This document shows positions 1-8,639 of a DNA stretch of 64,000 nt, one piece after another. The DNA comes from Ectopseudomonas mendocina (GTDB lineage Bacteria; Pseudomonadota; Gammaproteobacteria; Pseudomonadales; Pseudomonadaceae), in NCBI RefSeq assembly GCF_016008875.1, contig NZ_JADTQG010000003.1, positions 124,001 to 188,000 on the forward strand, read 5' to 3'. The position numbers were made by a program, and so were the translations under genes. Under the pieces are notes generated by a model, which was not told the origin of the DNA, searched no databases, and worked only from the letters and a program-made list of their open reading frames with translations. Position 1 is the stretch's first letter; the number at the start of each line of letters is the position of its first letter.

Positions 1-1092
1 AACGACGCCAAGAGCTGGGGCCAGGGCTTCATCGCCACCTTCGAGTCCGGCTTCACCCAGGGCACGGTCGGTTTCGGTGTCGACGCCTTTGGCCTGCTCG
101 GGATCAAGCTCGACAGCGGCCGCGGCCGCAACTATCGCGCATTCTTCGACACTGATAGCGAAGGTCGCCCAGTGGACGATCTATCCCAGGCCGGTGGCGC
201 GGTGAAGCTGCGCGTTTCCAATACCGTGATCAAGTACGGCAACCAGTTCCCTTCCCTGCCCGTTCTGGGCCATGACGACAGCCGCCTGCTGCCGCAGTCG
301 TTCACCGGTACGCTGGTGACCAGCAATGAGATCGAGGGGCTGGAACTGAATGCCGGTCGCTTCACCGCCGACAGTCCAATGGGCGACCCGGCGCGCGACC
401 CCAATCGCCTCAAGAGCATCGACGTGCTCGGCGGTAGCTACGTTGTCAGCGATGACCTGAGTCTGGCGGTCTATCACGCCGACCTCGAGGACATGTACAA
501 GCGCTACTACGCCAACGTCAATTACAACCTGGCACTGGCTGCGGAGCAGGCGCTGAACTTCGATTTCAACATCTATCGCACCAAGTACGACACCGGCTCG
601 GTGGCCGCTGTCGACCTCGGCGGTGACGGCCAGGGTGACCGCAACACCATCTGGAGCCTGGCCGCCAAGTACAGCATCGGCGCCCATGCCTTCATCGTCG
701 CCCATCAGCGCAACAGCGGAGATGCCGGCTTTGCCTATGACTACGGCGATGGCGGCGCTAGCATCTACCTGGCCAACTCCTACTACTCGGACTTCAATCT
801 GAAGGACGAGCGCTCCTGGCAGGCCAGCTACGAGCTGGACTTCGCCGAGTACGGCGTGCCAGGCCTGCGCTACAAGTTCGCTTACGTACGCGGTGACAAC
901 ATCGATACCGGCAGCGACAACAACGGTACCGAGCGCGAGCTCTTCAACCAGATCGGTTACACCATCCAGAGTGGCGCTGCCAAGGACCTGCACCTGCGCC
1001 TGCGCAATTCCATCTACCGCTCCAGCACCGACGTAGGGCCGGATCTCAACGAGATTCGGGCATTCGTCGAGTACCCGCTGAGCATCCTCTGA
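1..1092 (+). CDS. OprD-family outer-membrane porin, 5' end cut by the window
   Basis: The frame is open from base 1 and gives 363 residues before a TGA stop. OprD porins are usually about 420-450 residues, so the signal peptide and first strands are missing. The protein shows the alternating aromatic/charged pattern of a beta-barrel, the OprD-like segment FGVDAFGLLGIKLDSG near its start, and a last strand ending in EYPLSIL. These porins take up small solutes such as amino acids or aromatic acids across the outer membrane; the substrate cannot be told from sequence. A strong hairpin follows the stop. Confident as to family, not substrate. Confidence 0.9.
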   Translation, partial: NDAKSWGQGFIATFESGFTQGTVGFGVDAFGLLGIKLDSGRGRNYRAFFDTDSEGRPVDDLSQAGGAVKLRVSNTVIKYGNQFPSLPVLGHDDSRLLPQSFTGTLVTSNEIEGLELNAGRFTADSPMGDPARDPNRLKSIDVLGGSYVVSDDLSLAVYHADLEDMYKRYYANVNYNLALAAEQALNFDFNIYRTKYDTGSVAAVDLGGDGQGDRNTIWSLAAKYSIGAHAFIVAHQRNSGDAGFAYDYGDGGASIYLANSYYSDFNLKDERSWQASYELDFAEYGVPGLRYKFAYVRGDNIDTGSDNNGTERELFNQIGYTIQSGAAKDLHLRLRNSIYRSSTDVGPDLNEIRAFVEYPLSIL

Positions 1093-1096
1093 TGGT

Positions 1097-1123
1097 CGCT
1101 GCCCCGGCCTAGCCGGGGCAGCC
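1097..1123. terminator. Hairpin between convergent porin and MocR genes
   Basis: A palindrome with arms GCTGCCCCGGC / GCCGGGGCAGC lies just after the porin stop and just before the end of the convergent gene. There is no clear T-tract on either side, so it may act as a weak or Rho-assisted bidirectional terminator. Confidence 0.5.
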
Positions 1124-1128
1124 CTCAA

Positions 1129-2628
1129 TCAGCTGCGCAAGGCCCGTGCGACGGCCTGTGCCGCCTCTTCGATTGCCCGCTCCTCGTAGGGTGCGAAGCC
1201 CATCACCAGACCTGGCGCCCGCGCATTGACGCGGTAACTCGCCAGCGGCAGCACGTCGATGCCTGCCGCCTGCAAACGGGTGAAGGCGTCCTGCTCGTTC
1301 ACGACCTGCAGACGACAGGCGATGTCCATACCCGCGCGGATTTCCGGTACCTCGATCAGCCCCCGCCAATGCCTGTGCGCCGCTTCGGCGAAGGCTTCGG
1401 CGCGCGCTGCGTAAATCTTGCGCATGCGCCGTACATGGCGGTCAAAATGCCCTTCATGAATGAAGTCGGCCAGCACTGCTTGAGCCAGGCTGTTGGCATG
1501 TCGCGACATCAGCGCCGCGGCACGGGTGAAACTCTCGACCAGGTGTTCGGGCACCACCAGATAGGCCAGGCGAATCGAGGGAAACAGCAGCTTACTGAAG
1601 GTGCCGGCGAGGATGACCGACTGCTCGGCGCCCGGCATCGAACGCAATGCGGGAATGGGTTTGGCGATAAAGCGGTATTCGCTGTCGTAGTCGTCCTCGA
1701 AGATGTAACTGCCCTGCTCCGCGGCCCAGCGCAACAAGGCCAGACGTCGTGCCGGTGACAGCTCACCGCCTAGCGGCGCCTGACGTGACGGCGTGACATA
1801 AGCCAATCGAGCGCCCGGAGCCAGGCGCAGCCCCTCGTCCACCTTGAGGCCGGAACGATCCACCGGCACATCCACGCGGTTCACGCCGGAAATATCCATC
1901 AACTGCCGTGCGCCAGGATAGCCAGGGTCTTCCATCCAGACTTGAGAGTCGCCTGGTGCCAGCAATCGCAGGCAGATATCCAGCCCCTGCTGCACGGTAC
2001 CAAGCACCAGGATACGCTCCGGTGACACCTGTACTCCGCGCGCAATGGCGAGGTAGCCGGCGATGGCTTCGCGCAGCTCGGGCAAGCCCGCCGGGTCACC
2101 GTCGAGCAGCATCGTCAACCGTGAACTGCGCAATTGTTGCGTATGCAGCTTGCGCCATAGATCGATGGGGAAGGCGTGGATATCACCGCGGTGCGGAAAG
2201 AACGGCCGCAGGCCGGAAGGCGTAGTACGCCGGGAGAAGATCGGCTCGATCTCGGCCAGCCTGTTCAGCCATGGCGTCTGCGGTACATCACGCTCCTGCT
2301 CGCCCCTGGCGACCACTTTACGCCGCACGTAGCCTGCATTCAGCGTCGGGTCGGGTAATACCTCGCTGACCCGGGTACCGCTGCCGGTCCGTGCCTGCAG
2401 ATAGCCCTCGGAGAGCAGTTGCTGGTAAGCCGCCTGCGCCGTTCCGCGCGCAAGACCATAGTGCTCGGCCAGGGAGCGAGTGCTGGGCAGCTTGCTGCCA
2501 GCTGGCAGGCGCCCGCTCAGAATGGCGCCGCGTAGTGACTCGTACAGCCAACTCTGCAGGCTGACCCCGGCTTCCGGAGTTCCCAGCGGCAGAAACACAA
2601 CCTGCGGCGCAGCTTTCTCGCGTGGCAT
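1129..2628 (-). CDS. MocR/PdxR-type PLP-binding transcriptional regulator (GntR-aminotransferase fusion)
   Basis: This 499-residue protein has an N-terminal GntR winged helix (about residues 10-75, with the typical KLPSTRSLAEHYGLARGTA helix-turn-helix) and a class I/II aminotransferase-like domain to the end. The PLP-lysine motif GTFSKLLFP is present. MocR regulators sense PLP or an amino compound and usually control a neighbouring divergent gene, here the flavoprotein at 2750. I chose the ATG at 2628 because TGGAG lies at correct spacing before it; an ATG at 2649 would add seven residues and run into the operator-like palindromes. The effector is unknown. Confidence 0.88.
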   Translation of the reverse strand: MPREKAAPQVVFLPLGTPEAGVSLQSWLYESLRGAILSGRLPAGSKLPSTRSLAEHYGLARGTAQAAYQQLLSEGYLQARTGSGTRVSEVLPDPTLNAGYVRRKVVARGEQERDVPQTPWLNRLAEIEPIFSRRTTPSGLRPFFPHRGDIHAFPIDLWRKLHTQQLRSSRLTMLLDGDPAGLPELREAIAGYLAIARGVQVSPERILVLGTVQQGLDICLRLLAPGDSQVWMEDPGYPGARQLMDISGVNRVDVPVDRSGLKVDEGLRLAPGARLAYVTPSRQAPLGGELSPARRLALLRWAAEQGSYIFEDDYDSEYRFIAKPIPALRSMPGAEQSVILAGTFSKLLFPSIRLAYLVVPEHLVESFTRAAALMSRHANSLAQAVLADFIHEGHFDRHVRRMRKIYAARAEAFAEAAHRHWRGLIEVPEIRAGMDIACRLQVVNEQDAFTRLQAAGIDVLPLASYRVNARAPGLVMGFAPYEERAIEEAAQAVARALRS

Positions 2629-2642
2629 GTCAGCTCCAAAGT

Positions 2643-2684
2643 GGATCATCTATTTGCATAGATAATGGATCAATACATTGATCC
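2643..2684. promoter_or_regulatory. Palindromic operator-like sites in the MocR/flavoprotein divergent promoter
   Basis: Two inverted repeats lie side by side: ATCTAT-TTGC-ATAGAT (2648-2663) and the 18-bp GGATCAATACATTGATCC (2667-2684). GGATCAT also occurs at 2643-2649. Placed between divergent genes, they are plausible binding sites for the adjacent MocR regulator. No binding data; the inference rests on symmetry and position. Confidence 0.5.
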
Positions 2685-2749
2685 AAGCCAGCGGCAAAAT
2701 CCGCTCCGTAGTCAGCCAACCTCATCTCCTCACTACGGACACCCACGAC

Positions 2750-3955
2750 ATGAAACAGCAAATCCTGATCATCGGCGCCGGTTTTGGCGGCATGTGGAGC
2801 GCACTGAGCGCGATTCGCCTGCTTGACCAGCATCAGCGTCTCGACATCGCCGTTACCCTCCTCGCCCCCCAAGCCGAGCTGCGCGTGCGCCCGCGCTTCT
2901 ATGAAACAGACCTGACGACCACGGTGGCTCAGCTCGGTCCGCTGTTCGATGCAGTCGGCGTGCAGTTCGTGCAGGGCTGCGCCACCCGTATCGATGCGCA
3001 GAACAGGCAGGTGTTCTACCGCAGCGTCAGTGGCGAGCAGTCGACACTGGCTTATGACCGGCTGATCCTTGCTTCGGGCAGTCAGGTCGCCCGCCCACCG
3101 CTGGCCGGCATCGACCGTTTCGCCTTCGATGTCGACAGCCTGGAGTCCGCGCAAAAGCTCGAGGCTCACCTGCAAGGCCTGCGTCATCGCCCAAGCAGCC
3201 AGGCGCGCAATACCGTCGTGGTGGTGGGCGGTGGCTTCACCGGTATCGAAACGGCCACGAAAATGCCAGCGCGTCTGCGCGCCATCCTCGGTAGCCAGGC
3301 GGATATTCGCGTCATCATCGTCGACATGGGCAAACAGGTCGGCAGCGTCATGGGCGAGCAGATCGCCACGGTGATCGCCGAGGCCAGCGATACGCTCGGG
3401 GTAACCTGGAAACTTGGCAGCCCGGTGTCGATGGTCGATGAACAAGGCGTGCAGCTCGACAATGGCGAACGTATCGAGGCCAGCACCGTGGTCTGGACCG
3501 TGGGTGTAAAGGCTTCTCCGCTCACCCAGCAGATCGACGGCGAACGCGATGCCTTTGGCCGCCTGCACGTGGATCGCAACCTCAAGGTTCTGGGTCAGGA
3601 CGCCGTCTACGCCACGGGCGATACGGCATATGCGGCGGTGGATGACCTGGGCAACCACGCGCTGATGACCTGCCAACATGCCATCGCCCTGGGCCGCTCA
3701 TCCGGCAACAACGCTGCGGCCGATCTGCTTGGCGTACAGCCGATCCCCTACAGCCAGCCCAAGTACGTCACCTGCCTCGACCTGGGCGCCTGGGGCGCGG
3801 TATTCACCGAAGGCTGGGAGCGCAAGGTAGTGCTGACTGGCAAGGAAGGCAAAGAGCTCAAGACGCAAATCAACACCCAGTGGATCTATCCGCCGGAAGC
3901 CAAGCGCGATATCGCACTGGCGGCCGCTGACCCGTTGATCCCGGTCGTCGCCTGA
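2750..3955 (+). CDS. NAD(P)/FAD-dependent oxidoreductase, NDH-2-like
   Basis: This 401-residue flavoprotein has the two-dinucleotide-binding layout of type II NADH dehydrogenases. It has an N-terminal FAD motif ILIIGAGFGGMWSA, a central NAD(P) motif VVVVGGGFTGIETATKM at about residue 160, and a C-terminal ATGDTAYA FAD-contact motif. Such enzymes pass electrons from NADH to quinone or another acceptor on the inner face of the membrane. The start at 2750 begins directly with the FAD strand; 24 more in-frame residues are possible upstream but would overlap the operator region. It is divergent from the MocR gene, which probably controls it. The true acceptor is not evident. Confidence 0.85.
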   Translation: MKQQILIIGAGFGGMWSALSAIRLLDQHQRLDIAVTLLAPQAELRVRPRFYETDLTTTVAQLGPLFDAVGVQFVQGCATRIDAQNRQVFYRSVSGEQSTLAYDRLILASGSQVARPPLAGIDRFAFDVDSLESAQKLEAHLQGLRHRPSSQARNTVVVVGGGFTGIETATKMPARLRAILGSQADIRVIIVDMGKQVGSVMGEQIATVIAEASDTLGVTWKLGSPVSMVDEQGVQLDNGERIEASTVVWTVGVKASPLTQQIDGERDAFGRLHVDRNLKVLGQDAVYATGDTAYAAVDDLGNHALMTCQHAIALGRSSGNNAAADLLGVQPIPYSQPKYVTCLDLGAWGAVFTEGWERKVVLTGKEGKELKTQINTQWIYPPEAKRDIALAAADPLIPVVA

Positions 3956-3964
3956 GCGATGCCA

Positions 3965-3990
3965 AGCCCAGGGCGTCAGTCGCCCTGGGC
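3965..3990. terminator. Hairpin between flavoprotein and AraC genes
   Basis: GCCCAGGGCG and CGCCCTGGGC form a 10-bp stem with a 5-base loop between two convergent genes. A T-tract is missing, so the terminator call is tentative. Confidence 0.45.
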
Positions 3991-3998
3991 CTGCAAGG

Positions 3999-4862
3999 TC
4001 AATCGCGGTAGATCTGCACCTGCAGCTTGGCCGGCAGTTCCAGCCCCTCGCTGCGCAGCCACTCGCCGGGCGGTTGCCCGATCTGCTGGGCGAAGGTGCG
4101 CGAGAACGACGCTTGTGAGCTGTAACCCACCGCGTCGGCGATCACCTTGACCGGCATTCCTTCACGCAACAGGTCCTGCGCGACCTTCATGCGCCAGGCC
4201 GTCACGTAGGCCATCGGCGTCATGCCCATCACCTCGTTGAACAGCGCGGCGAACTTGGTCCGCGACATCTTCGCCAGTTCGGCCAGGCGCTCGACGCTCC
4301 AGGCCAACTGCGGTTCCTGATGAATGCAGATCAGCGCCGGGCCCAGTTGGCTGTCCTGCAGGGCGTAAAGCAGCCCCCTGGTGATGCGCCCTTCGTTCAC
4401 CGCACGGCGTACCAGCAGAACGAATACATATTCGAACAGCAGGTTGAGCGCCTTGCTGCGCCCGGGTGCCGGCGTGCGGAACTCGTTGACCAGCGAACCG
4501 ATCACCGGCCCCAGCTGCTCCAGGGCACTCAGTGGAAACACCAGGGTTTCCTCCAGGCCCAGTTCGAAAGGCTGCTGACCGTAACGCCCGAACTGGAACG
4601 AGGCGCAGATCAGATCCGCGCCACCTGGTTCGTGGGCGCGCAGCTTGTAGCAGCAACAGCTGGGACAGAACAACACGCTGGGTTGATCGATCGCGACGCG
4701 GGGCTTGTCGGAATGCACCATATCCAGTGCGCCGCGCTCGACCACGTGAATGAAGGCCATGCCTGGGGGTTTATCCAGCACCAGGGTGCCGTCTACCGGG
4801 CCGGCGAATAACAGTCGCCCTTGCAGGCTCGTGCGCTCGAAGAACTCGGAAAGAACATCCAT
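3999..4862 (-). CDS. AraC-family regulator with cupin-type sensor domain
   Basis: This 287-residue protein has an N-terminal cupin-like sensor (about 1-180) and a C-terminal double helix-turn-helix (about 190-275, with LAELAKMSRTKFAALFNEV and ADAVGYSSQASFSRTF). In related AraC regulators the sensor has a PRGxxH-like strand. Here the matching place reads LFCPSCCCYKL, with four cysteines in six residues, which could bind metal or respond to oxidation (inference). It is convergent with the flavoprotein and has a 491-base gap upstream, so its target is not obvious; it may be itself or a distant gene. Confidence 0.85.
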   Translation of the reverse strand: MDVLSEFFERTSLQGRLLFAGPVDGTLVLDKPPGMAFIHVVERGALDMVHSDKPRVAIDQPSVLFCPSCCCYKLRAHEPGGADLICASFQFGRYGQQPFELGLEETLVFPLSALEQLGPVIGSLVNEFRTPAPGRSKALNLLFEYVFVLLVRRAVNEGRITRGLLYALQDSQLGPALICIHQEPQLAWSVERLAELAKMSRTKFAALFNEVMGMTPMAYVTAWRMKVAQDLLREGMPVKVIADAVGYSSQASFSRTFAQQIGQPPGEWLRSEGLELPAKLQVQIYRD

Positions 4863-5353
4863 TTTCGGGAATGACCTGATAAGGATCTTTTACATAGAGA
4901 GGTCAACCAGTTACAGCCCAGGAGAACCGCAACCGCCGTCGATTGATAGACAGCTCCATCGACAAAAATTCCAACTGGATTAATGCCGAAGCAAAGAATT
5001 TTATTGACCTGTATCAATTCCGTGACGCAGTGGTGTTCTGACGTGCGTCAGGCCAGCTCATCGTGGCGCGCCCTCCCCCGATCGGCCCTGCATTTCGGCC
5101 CGTTCTGGCATGCGCTGGAAAAAGGTGGCGACTCTCCGGGTCACGCTTCGGTCATGCCCTGTTGCCTTGAGGATGCCGACGCACTTCTACTGACCTCATG
5201 CCCACTATGCCTCGAAGACTTCCGTGCTCCTTGGCCGAGTGGTCAGCGAGGCGCATTGGCCCAAAGCACATGCCCGCTCACGGCCTGCGCGCGACCAATT
5301 TTGGAAATATACGGCTCTAGCTAGTCAGGCGGCAGTTGCGCCGCAGGGCGTGC
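4863..5353. other. 491-base stretch with no supported gene
   Basis: This lies upstream of the AraC gene (minus) and after the end of cheV (minus). Short open frames exist, but none has a good ribosome site, recognisable composition or family resemblance. The first 120 bases are AT-richer than the rest and probably hold the AraC promoter. A tRNA-like GGCCGAGTGGTCAG string at about 5232-5245 does not extend to a cloverleaf. Confidence 0.5.
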
Positions 5354-6244
5354 CTAGTGCTGCCCGCTCATCTGCCGGAAGGCGTCGAGCAAAGCCCGGC
5401 TGAGATCGACCGAGGAAAATTTGGTCAGCACGGCATTGGCGCCGACAGAGCGGGCTTTTTCGGTATTCATGGTGCTGTCCAGCGAGGTGTGCAGCAGCAC
5501 ATAGGTCTCAGCAATGTCGGGGCTGCGGCGAATTTCCTGAACCAGGCTGTAGCCATCGAGTTCAGGCATCTCGATATCCGAGACCAGCAACTCGAAGGGC
5601 ATCCCGGCCTGATGGTATTCATGCAGCTGCTGCAAGGCGGCCTGACCGCTGCGCACCGCCGTGCAATCGAAGCCCAGCTGACGCAGCACGTTGAGGGTCT
5701 GTTGCAGCGCCACCTGCGAGTCGTCGACCAGAAGCACGCGGCGACCTTGCAGCAGGCGGGCATCCTGGCCTTCGAGCAGGCCGACGGGCGCTTCTTCCAA
5801 GGCCGGCGCGATATCGTGCAGGACCTTCTCGATATCGAGAATCTGCACGATGGCGCCATCGATCTGGGTCACCCCGGTGATGAAGGCGCGATTACCCGAG
5901 CCGGCAGGTGGCGGACGCACGTCGCGGGTGGAGCATTGCACGATGCGTTCGACGTTCTTCACGTGTAGCCCCTGACGCGAGCGGCTCAACTCCGTGACGA
6001 TCAGGCAACCGTCATCTTCATCAGCTGCGCCACGTTCGCCGATGGCGCGCGCCAGGTCGATCACCGTCATCGCAGCACCGCGCAAGGTGGCGATGCCGCG
6101 TACGTTGGGATGACGATTGGGCAGCTTGGTCAAGGCCGGGCACGGAATGATCTCGTTGACCTTGAGCAGGTTGATCCCCAGCAGACGACCGCTATGCAGA
6201 CGAAACAACAACAGCGATAGCGCGTCGCCGGTAACCAGACTCAT
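5354..6244 (-). CDS. cheV: Chemotaxis coupling protein CheV (CheW-receiver fusion)
   Basis: This 296-residue protein has an N-terminal CheW domain (about 8-150) and a response-regulator receiver (about 168-290). The receiver keeps the acidic start VLLVDDSQ, the phosphoacceptor Asp in VSDIEMPELDG, the Thr in LHTS and the Lys in LTKFS. CheV links chemoreceptors to CheA and tunes adaptation by being phosphorylated. The CheW part includes the typical NVRGIATLRG strand. It is a single gene, 58 bases downstream of mexS on the same strand. Just upstream a TAAAG overlapping the mexS stop is followed at FliA spacing by only a weak -10, so flagellar control is possible but not shown. Confidence 0.92.
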   Translation of the reverse strand: MSLVTGDALSLLLFRLHSGRLLGINLLKVNEIIPCPALTKLPNRHPNVRGIATLRGAAMTVIDLARAIGERGAADEDDGCLIVTELSRSRQGLHVKNVERIVQCSTRDVRPPPAGSGNRAFITGVTQIDGAIVQILDIEKVLHDIAPALEEAPVGLLEGQDARLLQGRRVLLVDDSQVALQQTLNVLRQLGFDCTAVRSGQAALQQLHEYHQAGMPFELLVSDIEMPELDGYSLVQEIRRSPDIAETYVLLHTSLDSTMNTEKARSVGANAVLTKFSSVDLSRALLDAFRQMSGQH

Positions 6245-6302
6245 GAACCTTTCCTTAGAACGAACGTAGACCTAGGTTATAGCGACCATGTGGCCGCGGA
6301 CT

Positions 6303-7325
6303 TTAATCCGTGGCCAGCTTCAGGGCCACACGGCCGCGATTCGGGCAGGTTTCCATGTAGCGATGCGCTTCGACGAAGTCCTCGAAATCGAACACCTTGT
6401 CGATCACCGGCGTCAGCAGACGGTCCGCGGTCATCTGGTTGATATGCGTGAGCGCGCGCTGCACCGCCTCGTCGTTCGGCTCGATGCCCAACTCAGGGCA
6501 ACCGGTGAAGTCCAGCACGCAGTGACGGAAGAACTGCAGGTGCTTCTTGAACGCGGCGCAAGCCGGGAAAGCCGTGTCGTTGCCGCCGTTGATCCCGTAC
6601 AGGATCAGCTTGCCACGCGGTGCGGCGATATCACCCAGCAGTTTCATCTGCGGGCCGGCGCACTGGTCGAGAATCACCTCGACGCCCTTACCTTCGGTGT
6701 AGCGCTCGACTTCAAGGACCAGGTCCTGCTCTTCGGTCACGATCACCTTGTCGGCGCCCAGACCACGCAGGAACTCGCGATCCTCCGGTGAGCCGGTGGA
6801 AACGATGACCTTGGCACCCAGCGCCTTGGCCAGTTGCACGGTCTGCGGCGCCATGCAGTGGCTGGCCTCGGTGATCAGCACATGCTGGCCGGGCTTGAGG
6901 TGGGCAAGATCCATCAGCGCCAAATAGCCGAACAACAGGCTGGTGTAGTGCACGCTGGCCTGGATCGGGCTGAGCACCTCGGGATAACGGGTCAGGGCGT
7001 GGCTGGGCATCAGCACCAGATCACCCCAGGTCGGGTAGCGGTTCGGCGTGCCCGCCGGGAAACCGGCCACGGCGGTGCCAACTTCCAGGTCGCTCACACC
7101 ATCACCCAGCGCCGCCACGGTGCCGGCCAGTTCGAAACCGGTACCGGCCGGAAGCTTGGCCTGCTCTGACGCCAGGTTCTGCCGCCAGAGCACGTCTTTC
7201 CAGCCCAGGCCGACAGCCTGAACGCGCACCAGCACCTCACCAGGGCCGGGCATGGGCGTCGGAACCTCTTCGTACTGGAGCACATCGGCATCGCCGAACT
7301 TATGGAAACGGATCATGCGGGACAT
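6303..7325 (-). CDS. mexS: MexS-type MDR-family oxidoreductase
   Basis: This 340-residue medium-chain dehydrogenase/reductase belongs to the quinone-oxidoreductase branch, with no structural zinc cysteine cluster. It matches my memory of P. aeruginosa MexS in the MIRFHKFG start and LDQCAGPQ segment, and it sits divergent to mexT as there. The usual glycine-rich nucleotide loop is replaced by TEASHCMAP, as MexS also departs from it. In P. aeruginosa loss of MexS raises mexEF-oprN expression through MexT, probably because a toxic electrophile accumulates. The native substrate is not established. Confidence 0.88.
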   Translation of the reverse strand: MSRMIRFHKFGDADVLQYEEVPTPMPGPGEVLVRVQAVGLGWKDVLWRQNLASEQAKLPAGTGFELAGTVAALGDGVSDLEVGTAVAGFPAGTPNRYPTWGDLVLMPSHALTRYPEVLSPIQASVHYTSLLFGYLALMDLAHLKPGQHVLITEASHCMAPQTVQLAKALGAKVIVSTGSPEDREFLRGLGADKVIVTEEQDLVLEVERYTEGKGVEVILDQCAGPQMKLLGDIAAPRGKLILYGINGGNDTAFPACAAFKKHLQFFRHCVLDFTGCPELGIEPNDEAVQRALTHINQMTADRLLTPVIDKVFDFEDFVEAHRYMETCPNRGRVALKLATD

Positions 7326-7370
7326 CGCTTACCTCGAGCTTGATCGCGGATTAACACTTCATTGACTGTG

Positions 7371-7420
7371 GACTCTATCCGCTGTGCGGCGGCGACACTA
7401 TCAGACTCTATCGATAGTCT
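7371..7420. promoter_or_regulatory. Repeats in the mexS-mexT divergent promoter
   Basis: GACTCTATC occurs twice in the same orientation (7371-7379 and 7404-7412). The second copy runs into the perfect palindrome CTATCGATAG (7408-7417), and another ACTATC lies at 7397-7402. This is a likely regulator site between mexS and mexT; MexT itself is known to activate mexS. The assignment is by position and symmetry only. Confidence 0.4.
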
Positions 7421-7542
7421 TCATGCCTGGCAGTGATTCAGCATCTTTCCATCCGCTACACGCTGCCCGTACTATTGCCCGGCCAAAGGCTCTCATTGCA
7501 CGACCGTGCTGACAAGGCCCGTATCCCTCGAATGGTACCCGG

Positions 7543-8457
7543 ATGAACCGCAACGATCTGCGCCGCCTCGATCTGAACCTGCTGATCGTCTTCGAGACAC
7601 TGATGCATGAACGCAGCGTGACTCGGGCCGCAGAGAAGCTGTTCCTGGGTCAGCCGGCCATCAGTGCGGCGCTCGCTCGCCTGCGTACGCTGTTCGATGA
7701 CCCCCTGTTCGTACGCACCGGCCGCAGCATGGAGCCGACCCCACGCGCGCAGGAGATTTTCGCCCTGCTGTCGCCAGCGCTGGACTCTATCTCCACCGCC
7801 GTCAGCCGCGCCGCCGAGTTCGACCCTGCTACCAGCAAGGCAGTGTTCCGCATCGGGCTTTCCGACGATGTCGAGTTCGCCTTGCTGCCCGCCCTGCTCC
7901 GTCGCCTGCGCGCCGAAGCGCCCGGCGTGGTGCTGGTGATCCGTCGCACCAACTACCTGATGATGCCGGGGCTGCTGGCCTCCGGAGAAATATCCGTTGG
8001 CGTGGCCTACACCGAGGAGCTGCCGGCCAATGCCAAGCGCAAGGTGTTGCGCCGCAGCAAGGCCAAACTGCTGCGCGCCGACACCGTGCCCGGTGCGCTG
8101 AGTCTGGAAGATTACTGCGCGCGCCCGCATGCGCTAGTGTCTTTTGCGGGCGACCTTACCGGTTTTATCGATGAGGAGCTGGAGAAGGTCGGCTGCAAGC
8201 GCCATGTGGTACTGGCAGTGCCGCAGTTCAACGGCCTGGCCAGTCTGCTGGCGGAAACCGATATCGTCGCCACCGTCCCGGATTACACCGCTGCCGCACT
8301 GACAGCAGCCGGCGGCCTGCGCGCCGAGGAGCTGCCTCTGCAAACTCCCGCCTTCGAACTGCACATGGCCTGGCGCGGCGCCCAGGATAACGATCCCGCC
8401 GAGCGCTGGCTGCGCTCGCGCATTCAGATGTTCTGTGGCGACCCGGACAGCCTCTGA
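7543..8457 (+). CDS. mexT: MexT-type LysR activator of the RND efflux operon
   Basis: This 304-residue LysR protein has an N-terminal winged helix (residues 5-65, MNRNDLRRLDLNLL then LGQPAISAALARLR) and a C-terminal co-inducer domain. The start MNRNDLRR, the LSDDVEF and PALSLEDY-like segments and the gene order make it a MexT orthologue rather than a generic LysR. MexT activates mexEF-oprN when redox-active or electrophilic compounds appear. The frame is intact, so the operon should be inducible here, unlike P. aeruginosa laboratory lines where mexT is often mutated. The ribosome site before 7543 is weak. Confidence 0.88.
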   Translation: MNRNDLRRLDLNLLIVFETLMHERSVTRAAEKLFLGQPAISAALARLRTLFDDPLFVRTGRSMEPTPRAQEIFALLSPALDSISTAVSRAAEFDPATSKAVFRIGLSDDVEFALLPALLRRLRAEAPGVVLVIRRTNYLMMPGLLASGEISVGVAYTEELPANAKRKVLRRSKAKLLRADTVPGALSLEDYCARPHALVSFAGDLTGFIDEELEKVGCKRHVVLAVPQFNGLASLLAETDIVATVPDYTAAALTAAGGLRAEELPLQTPAFELHMAWRGAQDNDPAERWLRSRIQMFCGDPDSL

Positions 8458-8511
8458 ACATCCATACAGCCATCGTTCAGGTGTATTCCGGAACATCGGC
8501 GCTCTTCATGA

Positions 8512-8576
8512 ATCGAAATTGATGTAGGTCCGTCCTCAATCATTCCCAATGATATTCAATTTCATGGCGTTCGATT
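8512..8576 (+). promoter_or_regulatory. Candidate MexT/nod-box-like site upstream of mexE
   Basis: ATCATT-CCC-AATGAT (8539-8553) is a perfect inverted repeat with the T-N11-A form of LysR sites. ATCGAAATTGAT (8512-8523) reads on the other strand as ATC-N5-CGAT, matching one half of the published MexT box form. The spacing does not match the full two-box consensus, so the exact contact bases are uncertain. Confidence 0.5.
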
Positions 8577-8639
8577 CGTAGCCCTCCAAGACTCGCAGCA
8601 GACTCCGTCCATCCACAAATCCGACTGGCGGAGTCACCC

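Noticed and set aside
5220..5300. tRNA-like D-arm string GGCCGAGTGGTCAG
   Set aside because: No matching acceptor, anticodon or T-arm around it, so no tRNA fold.
4983..5324. 113-codon frame in the gap before cheV
   Set aside because: Poor composition, no ribosome site, no family resemblance.
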